Assembly: GCA_025617745.1 (NCBI GenBank)
Contig: CM046856.1
Coordinates: 48,860,873-48,924,872 of the forward strand
Source of the DNA: Heliocidaris erythrogramma
Taxonomy: Eukaryota; Echinodermata; Echinoidea; Camarodonta; Echinometridae
Length of the DNA stretch: 64,000 nucleotides
Direction of reading: 5' to 3'
In this document: positions 21,985 to 34,652 of the stretch, piece after piece
Numbering within the stretch: position 1 is the stretch's first letter
Layout: each line of letters begins with the position of its first letter
Notes under the pieces: model-generated
The model's database searches: none
Told to the model about the DNA's origin: nothing
The model's input: the letters and a program-made list of their open reading frames with translations, nothing else
Made by a program: the position numbers and the translations under genes

Positions 21985-22116
21985 ACAGTACCAGTCAGCA
22001 TTCATTGACTACACTTTAACACTATTCAAGCCAGAACAATGGGATTATTGGACGAAATCTATTGTTCTGGGCTGAATAGTGTTAAAGTGTAGTCAATGAA
22101 TGCTGACTGGTACTGT
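21985..22116. repeat. Near-perfect hairpin, arms about 56 bp
   Basis: ACAGTACCAGTCAGCATTCA on the left pairs with TGAATGCTGACTGGTACTGT on the right. Pairing runs inward through CTACACTTTAACACTATTCA and CCAGAACAAT to a loop of about 20 bases. No second copy was seen in the window. Confidence 0.9.
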
Positions 22117-22511
22117 ACCTTTAGTTTGAAACTGAACTTTCCTGACTGTACATTAGGAATATATGTATATTATCATCTGTTGAGAGCTAGAAGGACACTT
22201 ACACTTTGCTTACACATTTTGATTTGCTCGGAGTTAATGCCATTTGTCTCTGAGCAGACAAAATGTAGGCTTATGTTTACCTAAAGTGCAAAATAGGGGT
22301 GGAGGACATAAAAGGTTTGACAAAAGTAAAAATCAGACTAGAAGGTCAATATTTGGATTCATTGTCAAGAGGATAAATGTAGGTTTGAAAACAGTATTAA
22401 AAATGGACATTGCATGACTTCCCCATGAATTCTCTAGAATTCCAAAGTTCAGGTTTTGTGTCAACAATGTCCTTTTGTCGGAGAGACATGATTATTGTAT
22501 TCTTAAGTTCT

Positions 22512-22649
22512 GGGGAGCGTTTCATCAAGCGTTTTGTCAGTGATTTTTACTGACAAATTTGCTCTCGGCCAATCAGATGCAAGAATTTCAGTAGCTTATA
22601 ACAGTTGTCGGTAAAAATCACTGACAAAACGCTTGATGAAACACTCCCC
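22512..22649 (-). mobile_element. 138-bp palindromic MITE, copy 2
   Basis: Same ends and length as copy 1, but the central unique part is reversed (CCAATCAGATGCAAG). One end carries a single change (CACTCCCC). Confidence 0.9.
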
Positions 22650-22924
22650 AGATTCATGATGCTGTCTGGATTGAGGAGAGTGATTGTGATGGTTAGATGT
22701 GATAGAAAGCAGACACTTGGCTGAATTGCTAAGATAAATATTTATCTAAGGCTACATGCTACGAGTTTGTACTGTTGGCATAGAAAAAGATCAAACAAGT
22801 AGAATATTTTGTATTTTTTATTGTTACATGTAGTATTTCAATAGAAAGACTGGAAAACTTTTAAATGTGTATAATATTGATATGGATTTCCTTCATTTTT
22901 TAGAACTTATTTTATTCTTTGAAT

Positions 22925-23155
22925 GTGCTACTATTACCACTATTATTACTACTACTAGTAGTAGTACTACTAACTGCCACTGCTACTGCTACTGCTACTG
23001 CTAGTACTGCTGCTGCTGCTGCTGCTACTGCTAGTACTGCTGCTGCTGCTGCTACTACTACATGTACTTCTACAACTACCACCGCTACTTCTCCTGTACT
23101 AGTACACTACTACCGCTTCTCTAGTACTAGTACTACTACTATTACTACTTCTCCA
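22925..23155. repeat. ACT/GCT trinucleotide array
   Basis: ACT, GCT and GTA units with repeated CTAGTACT words. The Thr/Ala frame is a microsatellite translation. Confidence 0.9.
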
Positions 23156-23159
23156 AGCA

Positions 23160-24985
23160 TCCTCCTCCACTTCATCCTCATTAATGATATTGCAGTTTAA
23201 GCATTCCATCATGTTTTCCCAACATTTTCGAATGAATTAGATTCCTTTGTTATCCACTAGGGAGACTTTATATGGTAAGTCTCTTGGCCAAGTTGATACC
23301 AATGTCTGGAGCAGTTGCTTTAGCACTTTCTAATAGCTAGGTCACCAATGCTATAACTTACAGGGATAGTGCCTTCCAATTATGCTCATGACCCTCAGGA
23401 GGACCATTTGGTGACCAGATGCCATCATTGGAACTGACCCAAGTCAAGATTTATCACTAAGAAAAGAGGAAATGGCTTCGAAGAATATTTGCTGATATGG
23501 AAAAAATGATACATGTGCACATGGTAGACCTAGACCCGAATTACGAAAACAAATTTGGGTTTTACCTCCTGAAAAGATGTAATGTATGTATAGTATCTTT
23601 TAGGCTGGCGGATGTTGTCATAATTGCATTTCATTGATATTGAACTGTCCTGCTATCTTTAATGATCATTGCATTTTTCCATTTCCCATTTTCAAAAAGT
23701 TGAAAGTAAAAGATTTTATGAATTGTAAGCCTGGATACTGTGAATCAGTTGAATATTAATATACAAGTGTAGAGACATTGCATGCTGAAACAAACAATTA
23801 GAGCTATAGAACAAAAAAAACACCCTGACGTTTTAAGTGAGCCATATTATTCTGCCATGTAGTTACAGATGTAAGGACACAATTTCTGTAATTTGCACAC
23901 CTCTTGACAGGAAACAAACCACTCCGGAACAAAAGCAACTTGTAGATTTTCTTTGAAGCATAAAACCACTATTTTCCCCTCATTATAAGCAGCAAGTGCC
24001 CCGAGGGGTCTAAACAAGCCTGAGAAAAAGAAATAACATCAGGGTCAAATACAGGCGACATCATAGATCCATGGTTCTAAATGGGAAATATTACACTCAG
24101 CAATGCTATTGGCATTGTTAGTATGAATGATTGCTTCCTGTGTATTAGGAAACAACTCCATTCTGGTGGACAAATTTATTATGCATACAAATTAAAAGGC
24201 TTAGTTTTGAACGGGAAGAAAAAACCATGAGAAGTGGAATTAACGGCACATTTTATGATCTTCATTTCATAATTTAATTTTGATCAGCATTCATCATCAT
24301 TAAATATCATAGATAAGATCAGTTCTGAACAAATGAAAAGAAAGATTGAGTCGAATATAATAATGTTGGCCTTGTGTAGCTTAGGGTACACGGCTTTCTT
24401 CAGACTTCGTCAGATACCCATTCATTTATTTCTGTGAAATGGCAAACATAAATTAGAGAGACTGGATCTAAATTTGAACTTACCAATCCAATATTTATCC
24501 AAGTATTATGCCCAGAATGTTCTTACAGAACAAAGCTATCAAATCAAATTCTGGACTTATTAGTAAAGTCATTTTGGGATTTTTTTCTTATTTCTTCTGC
24601 AGGCTAATCACCTGTACAGTTGTAGGAACAAGTTTAGGACATTGTATGTAATTGATGTTTTCAGACCATTATGAAGTATTGACACTAATAAATTCATTTC
24701 TTCAGAGGCTAGAGAACATTCTGAAAATCCAGACTGCAGCTAAATTCCTGGAATATTTTCAATACTAAATAAAAATGATAGCCTTCAGGATTCACTTTGC
24801 ATAATTCCTGCACCACCCACATTTTCCCAGAGATGCTTAATTATTTTTTGCTGTTTTTCAGCAAGTCTGACATTTATGATCTAGTAAGAAAAATGTTACA
24901 TTCACTAATTTCATGCTTGGTCTCCTTATCCAGTTTCGCACATTCATTAAATTTCAATTTACAAGGTCAGAAACTCAAATACCTG
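23160..24985. other. Probable intron, no gene seen
   Basis: Unique AT-rich DNA with no frame that looks coding and no clear repeat. Confidence 0.4.
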
Positions 24986-24995
24986 TCATAGAAGT

Positions 24996-25348
24996 TAGTG
25001 CTGGGACTAAAAACCGGGTACCCGGGTCCCGCCCGAGAGCATCGGGTCCCGGGTCAAAATATTACATGCCCGTTTCCCGAAAATAAGTATTTAATGATTA
25101 CTCATGTATGTAACATGACAAGGCGGTAGATAACGTTGACCAGCCATTCAATATCTACATGTACATGTAAATATCCATGTAGTGCCCCACTGCAGTGATG
25201 CGCTTTCAAGTTTTTCCCAGTGTTAATAGCTTCTTAAGGGTAAATATAAGCTTGTAATTTGTGTTATATGATTTTCGGGTAACCGGGAACCCGCCCGAAA
25301 AATCGTCGGGTTCCCGAATTGAAAAAATACCCGAAACTCCCACCCCTA
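24996..25348. mobile_element. Nonautonomous hAT element with intact target duplication
   Basis: The termini are TAGTGCTGGGA and TCCCACCCCTA, an imperfect inverted pair typical of hAT elements. They are flanked by identical 8-bp sequences ATAGAAGT (24988-24995 and 25349-25356). Subterminal regions are rich in CGGGTNCCCGG words on both sides. The centre is AT-rich and lacks a transposase frame. Eight-bp duplications are the hallmark of hAT insertion. Confidence 0.88.
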
Positions 25349-26027
25349 ATAGAAGTACATGAACCATAGTCTTGTTGAGAAATAAAGGAATTTCATTGCC
25401 CACAAGTTCAGAAAGCAGAAAGCTTGACAAAAATCTGTGAATGTTGCTTTTGACATGATTTTTTTTTTTCATTTTTTTTCAGGTGCATCAGTAATCAACA
25501 AATTTTTTTAAATGTTCATTACAAATTTTGATTGAAACAATACCTGTATTGTCACCACCCAAAATCATTTTGGATTTTCTATTGTAAAACTAAAGTGATA
25601 TTTTTATGTAAATTTTGAGGGCTTGAAATGAGCATTTGTCCAAGTGCCATTAATTGGCCCCTTAGATCCTGTTGGGCAACTAGAAAAGTTGTTCCTTTGT
25701 TGTCCTGGTGGCGCAGCAGTAAAATTGTTGCTGTTTTTATTTGTTGTTTGTGAAATTTTAAGTTTACTGTTACTCTGTTAGTGACCACAAAAGGTGAAAT
25801 AGGATTCCTAAACAATTGTCTTGGTTTTCCAGAGCTAAATGGCTCACTACTCCATGTATTTTTACTTCGCCTGTGTTGCGAGGCTCACTGTACTGTTACT
25901 GCCTGAGATTTGATATCAACCTGTTCTGAAGTCCTTGGCCTTTTTAAGGTGTATTCTATTCTCATCGTGAATTACTGAAACCACCCACTTCATCAGTAGA
26001 GCTTTCTAGAATATCGTCCATATCAAT

Positions 26028-26624
26028 TCAAAAGTCAAGTGAGCTTACAATCAAATGGAGCACAACAATAATAAGAAAAGCAAGACCTGGGAAACACTTC
26101 TTTTCATCCCGCTCATACAAGGTTGTCCAAATTTTTACAAGGCATTGTTCCAGATATCTAGCACAAACGGTTGTCATGGGAAATTGTAAAAAGTTGTGAA
26201 AAGTTGTTGAGGATGTCTCACTTCTAAGATGCCGTCTGATTGAGTAAGGGGGATGACTTCTCAATAGAGACGTGAGAAATGTGACAATGTTTTGAGAGCC
26301 TGGAAAAGATTTTATTCTTGGCCGGGGTTCAAACATATTTCTCTGGGTGTCTGAGTAAACAGTGAATGGGACTAGGTCTGGGAGCGGGAGTTGGCAGACT
26401 CGACACAGTGGTCGGGTTTTGTGAATGGGTGCCGTTGACTTTCGGCAACCCATGTTAGCACCCGAAACATTTGTTGAACTGGCTGAACCGTCTGGTGGAG
26501 GATGGGAGGTGGGTTCTCCAAACAGCGTCGTGAAGTCTTGGCCATGAATCTTGTTTCTCATTATGATCAATGTGATTGAGAACCTGATATTTGGTGTTCC
26601 TGTCCCTTGTGTCCTCGTTAGCAT
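26028..26624 (-). other. Unassigned 198-codon open frame
   Basis: The longest frame in the window not made of simple repeat. The translation has scattered Pro, Ser, Arg and Cys. Its last 20 residues are hydrophobic (L-A-F-L-I-I-V-V-L-H-L-I-V). I recognise no domain. The + strand there is closed in all frames and lies in the putative 45-kb intron. It may be chance, an old transposon frame or a single-exon gene. Roughly 0.05 to 0.1 such frames would be expected by chance in a window of this composition (a hand estimate), so coding is possible but unproven. Confidence 0.2.
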
Positions 26625-26669
26625 TGAATGGCAACATACAAAAGAAAAATAAGGAATACTGCACTTTGT

Positions 26670-27425
26670 GATGTTTTTTCCTACAAATAATGTTGACTCA
26701 CTTGTTTTTCATAATTAACATGGATGTAGTGTCACAAATATAACTAGAGATAAATCATAAATTTATATTTATTTGGTTAGATAAAAGCTGGAATTTGTCA
26801 TACATTCTGCTACTGCCTTACAACATGTATTTTCTTCTGTAATTATTTGTAAACTCCAAAGGAAAAGGTTATAAAGAAATGTGCTTTATGCTCGAAATAC
26901 AGTATATGCTCACTTTTAGGAACAAATTATTCATTAAGAACACTTTTTTTCTAGTCACTCTCAGTGGTTTTTATTTGTTAGTCATGGAGTCAAAACTTCA
27001 TTAAAAAAAAACAATCTGTAAGAAAAACTGAGGAAATGATGTTGAAATTCAGTGATGTCTAACTCGTCTGTAAAACAGCTGAAACTTCATGAAGGGTCAT
27101 TGTGTCCTTATAGAGCAATCATTCCATTTTCATTGCCATACAGTTAGAGTACTGATTGCCATGTGGTCCTACAGGTATAGTAGAACACTATCATGCTATG
27201 TCTAGATTGTAGTGTTCTAATGCCTGCAGAGAAGGTGAATAGCAATGAAAATGGTGCAAGCTATTTGTTTGCTGACTATTTCTGCTTCCTTTCATCCGAT
27301 GAATTCATCCGTTATGGGTACATAGGCTCATTTATTTAGGAGCCTCTGTTAACAGTCTGGTGGTTTCTTCAGTGATAATTATTCGTGGAGTTAACCCTTC
27401 TCAGTGAACTGTAGGGCTATAGGCC
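26670..27425. other. Probable intron, no gene seen
   Basis: AT-rich unique DNA without recognisable features. Confidence 0.4.
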
Positions 27426-27427
27426 TG

Positions 27428-27850
27428 GTTTCATTAGCCCAAGTTTTAGAAATAAATGTAGAACTCTTATTATGATCTGGGGGGGGGGGGGGGGGAAATT
27501 AGCCCAATCACAACTAGCCCGAGCTAATTTGCGGTGAAGATGCAAATAGGGGGTTATATTACTTGTACCGATCGATCAATACATGTATTTCATCCTTGTG
27601 CTTTGGATATAAGATCAACCAGGGCTTGTCTACAAAATAGCCCGCTATTTGGCCACTTGCCATCCTCAGACTATGCTCTGAAACTCAAGCTAATATTTTG
27701 AGCGAGCGGGTATTGCTAGATTTGGGCTGATGGGAAGAGGGCTTCAAACTCAGACTTTGGAAGGGATGATTGGTCCAGGGAAATGTGACATTTCTCTGGT
27801 TGGTCTAATATCTCAAGATCGAGCTTGTTCTGGCTAATGGAAATGCACCT
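27428..27850 (-). mobile_element. TIR element with GGTGCATTTCCATTAGCC ends, copy 2
   Basis: An inverted and diverged copy of the 20659 element. The right end GGCTAATGGAAATGCACC is intact and the left end is eroded to TCATTAGCCCAAG. A G17 run at 27479-27495 stands where copy 1 has only CCC beside the GGGCTAATTT word. Confidence 0.65.
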
Positions 27851-27859
27851 ACTGAGAAC

Positions 27860-30035
27860 TTGGGTATGCCATAGCTAGGTTCCATTGTGTATGATAACTA
27901 CTAGGGATGCAACTTTCTATGCTGTGTGCACACATCAAAATAATACATGTGCATCAACTGAAGCTGGGGAAACTTCTGAGAAAAGATCCTCTTTTGGGGA
28001 AGGGGTAGGTTTTAGGATTGTAGAGATAAAAGGAAACTTCCATGCAGGGTAAATGTTGTTGAAGCTTGAAAAGTGATGGCTTTATAATTTGATCCTGTTG
28101 CATGGAATAGCATAAACCAATGTGATGAACAAGTAGGCCTAAATATTTAGACTCTTCCCATCCTCACGGTCCAACCCTCAGAATATTTTTCACTTGGAGC
28201 CTACGTGTATTTCGAAGTGAAAGAAAAAGTTTTATCAGCAAAGAAAATTTTAAGAGCTATTTGGAGCTATTTATATGTCTCAGTAAAAATGAGCTTTATA
28301 CAATCTGTTGTTTTACCTTCACGTTCTAACAACAAACTTGCTGATTTATTCTCTAATGGGGCCAGACAAATTTTGTGATGCCGTAGTTGCATGTTGTTTA
28401 ATCAAACTCAGTTGTAATGATCATATTTCCATTGTTCGATTTTACATTCACAAAGTGCTGTATCTCTAATTTCTGGAGCAGTCTTTGTATACAGGTTTTC
28501 TCTTGTTGTGTAGCTCTTGCATCAAGCCAAGCAGTAGCTCTGCTCAATCTACACAATATCTACCCTTTCCAATCCTTCAAAATCTACCAGACACAATAAG
28601 GTGTAAGATATCATCTCAGAAACCTGTAAGAAAGGGAATCATGTAACCCAAGTTTCAGATTTTCACAGTCTGACCAACAATTTGAAGTATCATACTTCAG
28701 AGGCGTTCATTCAACCTGATGTGTCGTTGTAAACATAAGCCGACTCTGTTACAGGCAAGTAATAGCGGCAGGGCAAGAGCAAACCGCCAGGGTGTATGAA
28801 TTAGGTGTAGCAAAAAGGAACATATGGGACTGGAACCTATACCTGGTGTATGAACTTTCTGGTATGTTATTGAGATGAAAGCGATATCCTTCCTCTAAGT
28901 TTCCCCGCTGATAGGCCAAGTTAAGAGGTCTCTGCAATGGTTTTCTTGTTCTGTGAACTTGTACTTATGATGTTTGTCAGATGTCAGGTGTGTTACAAAG
29001 TCCAAACTGCATTTTTATGTTATAATCTACATGTATGGCTTCTGCCATGATGAATAGGTTAACATATTTTTTCATAAAAAGATTACTGAAGAAATTTTCA
29101 TATTTACTTTTGTGATCATATTTCACACATTTTGTCAATCTGTGCCAGGGGTTGGATAGTGTTTTAACCATCTTTAACCATCTTCACCCTCCTCCCCAAC
29201 AATGATAAGAAGTGACCCTCTCCCTCCCCTCTCCTTCCCCCACCCCCACCCCACCACACACCCCACCCCACACCCCACCCCATGTAATGTTGCCAACCAC
29301 GCATTTGTCTCAAGTTAAAGGCTGTACCGGTACATCCTATTTTCAAACTACATGTATATTGTATAGGTAATTGTGGATTGAATGTTTTATGTGATTGTAC
29401 CTCTCCTAGTTTTCTAGGTCTTATTGTTATTGAATGCATGTACATGTATTGGCAACATTCCCTCCTGTACTAGGATGAGACATTGACAGGTTTCATTTGG
29501 TATACTTGTCTCATACGAGGTGTATCTAGACATTAAACGACTGTATAATTTGTAAGCATTCTGTCTCATGAACTACAGATGAATCTACACATGTTGGGCA
29601 TACCTTGAAAACAAATCTTATACTGGCACCCTTGACATCAACCTTCATTTGACACCTCTAGAGAATGAATGGTTGACATCTCCATCACCTTGCTGCTTTG
29701 GGTGTGCCATATTAGTGAGGAGGCGGGTGGTGTGGGAGAGTGAGGAGGAGGGAAGAGAGAGAGAGGAAGAGAGAGAGAGGAAGAGAGAGAGAGAAATTGA
29801 AAAAGAAATATATAGAGAGGGAGTTAAAGAGGAAAAGGAAGAGGAAGAGTGAAGAGAGAGAGAGAGATAGACGAAAAGAGAAAGATCAGAAAAGATGAAA
29901 CTTGATGAGTGAGATATATACTAACGATCAGAATGCTTCAGTGTAACTGAATTGTATTCGCATTCGTATAAGCATCTGAAGAGCTGCATATATTCTTTTC
30001 AGTCTGTAGGCCTTTATACAAAGTATAAATATACT
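27860..30035. other. Probable intron, simple repeats only
   Basis: Unique AT-rich DNA, then a C/A-rich tract (CCCCACCCCACCACACA type) at 29215-29283 and a GA-rich block at 29720-29895. The Gly/Trp and Glu/Arg open frames are translations of these tracts. Confidence 0.5.
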
Positions 30036-30040
30036 TTATA

Positions 30041-30337
30041 GGCTTTTTTAAACTTGATTTTTTAACCCTGTACTATCCTTAACCCCAGACTATTTTTTCG
30101 CTGTTCTCATTTGCAGTTTTAGTCCCGTACTATTTCCCTAGCCAGCGCACCTAGCCCCATATTTCCAGGGCTAAAATAATCCCATACTATAGTGGAGTTA
30201 GCCCACTTTGGTAAAATGCAAGATGAACAAAAAATTAGGCTAATTAAGCTTAGTCCCTTACTATCGGTGGGGCTAAACCCTGGTTTAGCCCCACTGATAG
30301 TACAGGACTAAGCAAAATTTTGCAAGTGTAAAAAGCC
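30041..30337 (+). mobile_element. TA-flanked MITE with GGCTTTTT ends, copy 1
   Basis: The ends GGCTTTTTTAAACTTG and CAAGTGTAAAAAGCC form an imperfect inverted repeat, flanked by TA on both sides, as expected for a Tc1/mariner-type insertion. The interior is rich in TAGTACNGGGCTAA words and a hairpin centred near 30275 (TTAGCCCCA against TGGGGCTAA). A second copy is at 46068. Confidence 0.8.
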
Positions 30338-30339
30338 TA

Positions 30340-31715
30340 CAATTTCACTGTTCCCATTCATGAACGCTCCTCTTCCCTGTAGTTATCAGTTCGTATGAAA
30401 ATGCATGGCCCACCCAGATATCCAGGATAAGGATGACCTGTAAGTTGGATGAAGGGGTTTGGCCGCAATGAGTGATGGTCACGCCTTTTATTATGACCTG
30501 ACCTTTATGTGAGCTTCGATCGCCTGCAATGAACCTCACAGCCAATGAAGTGGAAGTGGTCATTATCGGTCTGGTGCCTGTGGTCATCCGCTCATTATTC
30601 AATTCCAAAGACCGTTGTACATGTTACAACAGTCAGGTTCACACGAAGGGAGCTAAACTTTAAGTTAACTTGTGGTTATCTTGTAGTTTCAGACGGTATG
30701 AAAGGACTCATAGTTTCGAAACTGTAAGATTACTTGTAGTTGTAGAACCATAAGCAAGCTTGTGGTTAATGCCGAAACCATGAGCAGCGGGGGATCCTCC
30801 GTCGCAATTTCGGACAGAGGACAGAATAAACGTTAAGTTTCACATGCTCATAGTTAACGATGACCTCTCTGTTAAACTTCCGGGTCATACCCTTCCCACG
30901 AATTACAAACACAGAATCTGTATGTGTACTGTACACACAATCGGTATATACTTTTGGTGTTAACAGTGACGATCGCTCGGCTTGTAGTTTCAGAACGAGC
31001 ATCGTTGTTTCAGCCTGTGTGAACCCTTGTCGTGGTTAGTGAGTCGTTGTTTCGTTAACATAAAGTTTTGCTAACTTAAAGTTTCAAATCCACAAGTCCT
31101 GTATGAACATAGCTATTGACCACTTGTCCAGGCGGAATTAAAGTTAACTTCAGCTTTGTATATCATGTTCATTTTCTATGATTAACCTCCTTTAATTCTA
31201 AAGTGATTGCTAGTATATATGCATGTGTTCAAGTCAGTGAAACAAAAACTTTTTAATCTTTGGATGATCTTTGCTATGTTTTCTTTTTTTAAATATTTTT
31301 TTTTAGAACCAATATGCTTTATGTTTCTATCAGGTGCTCCAAAAGGGATCAGTGGTTTAGTGGACAGCCATGCTGCTCATTTTTTTTCTTCTAAAAAAAG
31401 TGTAATTTTTCTTTAAAATGTATGAACATATATAGGCTTTAAACTATTTAGAAAATAATCTTCCCTTCGAACATCAAACGCCTACTTCCTTTTTTTAAAC
31501 CCATGATGAAATTGACTGGGCTGAATCAGTGATAAACAAAAAAGAGATTGCTTTAAAGGTACCAGTATGATAAGTGTTCATGGTCACTTGTAATGGTCAT
31601 TCAGATTGGCCATCCAAGAAACATAATGAAGCCATTAAATCATTGTCAGTAATTGGTAACTGTTTCAAAATTAGACTCCCATTGAGAGGTGTTTAAGTAC
31701 TTCCTAAACACATTA
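30340..31715. other. Probable intron, no gene seen
   Basis: Somewhat richer in CpG at 30380-31050 but without a recognisable coding frame. Words of the type TTGTGGTTA and GTAGTTTC recur with their complements between about 30640 and 31080, suggesting an eroded inverted-repeat element. Confidence 0.35.
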
Positions 31716-31716
31716 G

Positions 31717-31935
31717 CCTGTATTCTGAACTCCAGTTTAACTTATACTCCAGTCTAAAACCAGAATTAAATTAATATTGAATTACAGACTGCAAGTCCAG
31801 TCTAAATTTCTGTACAAAGTTAAGCCACTCTAGACAAGTATTTAATCAGAGTTCAAAATGTTCAAAGGGCAGGTTTAGACTGAGTTTAAACCACACTTAG
31901 ACACAGTTTAAATTAAACCAGAGTTCAGAATACAG
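31717..31935. mobile_element. MITE with CCTGTATTCTGAACTC ends
   Basis: The left end CCTGTATTCTGAACTCCAGT is mirrored by the right end GAGTTCAGAATACAGG, with the pairing continuing through GTTTAA. It is 219 bp, with the interior rich in AGTCTAAA and TTTAGACT words. Confidence 0.75.
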
Positions 31936-31939
31936 GACA

Positions 31940-34645
31940 TTGGCTCTTCTGCATGTGGCAAATGGCGGCAAAATTTTAGTCTAAAAAATGAGTTCCTCTA
32001 AGTTCCTCTTGAATTCAAAATGATTAATGAATTTTTATGGTTGATCCCAGAAAATTCAGTTTGTATGATGAAGATAAAAAAATGAACAAACAGAAGTTAC
32101 AGAACCATAGAATGCCTCATAGAATATTGCTTGTTTTAAATGTTATATAAGCTAACTTTACACATGGAACTTGGTCTTTCAACTCCACTTTATAAGAGAT
32201 CGTAAGTTCTATGTTACATATGTATACGGTTTCATTCACCGTTATGGTTAATAGCCCTCAACATTCAGAAATGAAGTTTAGAAAAAAACACTGCCTTTTG
32301 ACAGGTGACATAAGAATGTTACATCAGTTTTACTGTCATTTTGGTAGGGAAAATGCACTGGACAGGAATGTGTGAATGCACTTTTAAGAGATATTGAACT
32401 GAAGTAGCTTCACGGTGAGCATATAAAACATCTCAATACCTAACCCAGACAAGTGGCTTGTAACATCAGACAGATGCACAAAGGACGGTGATAAAAATCA
32501 CTTCCAGCGTAGAACTTTAAACCAGTTAATTTGTCCCTACTTTCTTTGACAGTATAAGATAAATTGCCATGATGCATTTGTAGATTAGAGAAAGAAGTGG
32601 GCTGTGCCCCTAAACCTATTTATTCTTGGGTCACCTAGCCTAAACACAGACCCGAAGCTCACTATCTGCGGACCATGAAAGCTATATCCTCTTCTCCCCT
32701 GAAATCATAGAAATGATGCTAAGCCATCTAAAAGATCAAGGTCCAATGAATGCCCAATTAGCTGTTAGGTCCTACAGAGGGATTGTGTCCACAATGGGTG
32801 CTAAGTCTGTCTTAAGTGAGATGACCGATCTGTTAGCATTGGTCAAGGAGGTGAGCCCCAAAGTGGCTCTACAAAAGTGTTATTGAAACCCTAAGGTGTG
32901 AGGTGGGATTTGGAGGTTTAGGAGGAATTTCTCCAGGCGTGCCTTAAATACTTTTTGGAGATGTTTTCTTTTTGTTGCTTCAATAAAAATTCAGGTCAGT
33001 GTACTGAGGTACCTACTCTAGGGAGGAAAGTATATTCTTCCGAGTTATGGGCTTAGGGAGCAGAATATAAATATTGCCATTTCTACCTGAAGGGCATTTA
33101 GACTGTAAAGTCTTGTTCACTCCCTCACCCCCCCCCCCCCCCCCAATGCACCATTCCTGTTCTTTTCTCCCACCCCCTTCCCTATTTGTCTGTCTTTCAG
33201 TTGTTTCTCTACCTTTTACGTTTTTTCTGTTTCCTACCTGCGATTTTCTTTCATTTCTATTCCCAGGTTTATGTAGTGGTGCATTGTACTTCTATACAGC
33301 CTGGCAGAATCCATCATCAGAATGTCTACTTACAAATATTTGTTTTTTACTTTACTTGCATGGAATTTAACAGTTTAAAGTTAATTTATGCAATCAATTC
33401 AAATCATTATGTTCACTATTAAAGAAATATATTCATCTGCAAACTGGACAGGAAGTAGTCTAGAATTGTCAGTTTATTCAGTATAATTAGCGACTAAAAC
33501 CAACCCTATAAGATTAGTGAGTCCCACAGTCAAATTAATAGACCTAAATAATAAGTTTATTGTGAGGATACATGTACCTCGTTTGTCATGATGAGTGCTT
33601 CTTTTAAAAGAGTGAACAATACAGCCTTCTGAAAGTCGCCATTTACAGCTTAATGTGAAATCAACATATTCTAACTTCCATTGTTCCACAACCACCATGT
33701 GTAATCAAGTTTCTTTTCCATCCCGATATTAAGTGGTAAGAAAAATATGTTGTCCTACATGGGTGGATAGAGAAGCAATTACAGATTCAATGAAATGTTA
33801 ATACTAGAGTCAGAGCAAGATTTACAAGATGATAATCATGGGAAGCCCATGCAGCAGTTCAGTACAAATGTATCCCATCGTACGGGGTGTGTTTTCCATG
33901 GTATTCATGCTCTGAAAAGTGACAAAACCCATGTATCAAAAGGTAATGAAAGGGGAATAAGTGCTTTCTGTCTGGCCACACATGGTAGTCAAGCAGATCG
34001 GTGCTAAATTTTGAAGGAATTTGTGCACTTTTTCATGAAAGCATGAAATTTGATGCTGATTTATTCTTGAAATGGGGCTAACTAATAATATTCAGGCCCT
34101 GGAGCCCAAGGTGCCCATTTTAAAAAAATGTGGCTCTCTCAGGACATTTTTCCTTCATAACTGACGAATGGTAAATAATTTGGAATAGTGGGGGCATTTC
34201 ATTTCCTGGATGGCCATCAAATTGAAAAGTACGGCATAGGTGTTTAAATGTGATTTGCATAATTATGATAATTTTGCATTTTGGCAGTAAGCATGAAAAT
34301 GTAAAATAGTTAATATGCTATAGAATTATGGATTCAGGATGTAACTGTGGACAGTTGCTGCCAATTTGTAAGAATACAGCTATTCATTGACATCTAATTG
34401 TACCATTTTTATGTTGTATCTTAATAAAATATAAAATTTTCCTGTTGTCTGTGAAGTTGGAAAAAAAAGAGCAAAGTGGTTTTTTATAAAAATTATTTAC
34501 ATGTAGTTGTGTAAAAGGTATCCAGTATTGAGTAAAAAGTACCCAACAGTTTGTAAAATTTTACCCAACATATTTTATATTGTATGGCCGGTTGCCTAAA
34601 GTGGAAATATTTTTTTTCCATGCATTGCTTATGTTAATATGCACT
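31940..34645. other. Probable intron, no gene seen
   Basis: Unique AT-rich DNA. It contains a C17 run at 33128-33144 whose flanking Pro/Ser-rich frames are chance translations. Confidence 0.45.
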
Positions 34646-34652
34646 TCGTAAA

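Noticed and set aside
29164-29445. Gly/Trp-rich 93-codon antisense frame
   Set aside because: Translation of a CCCCACCCCAC simple repeat.
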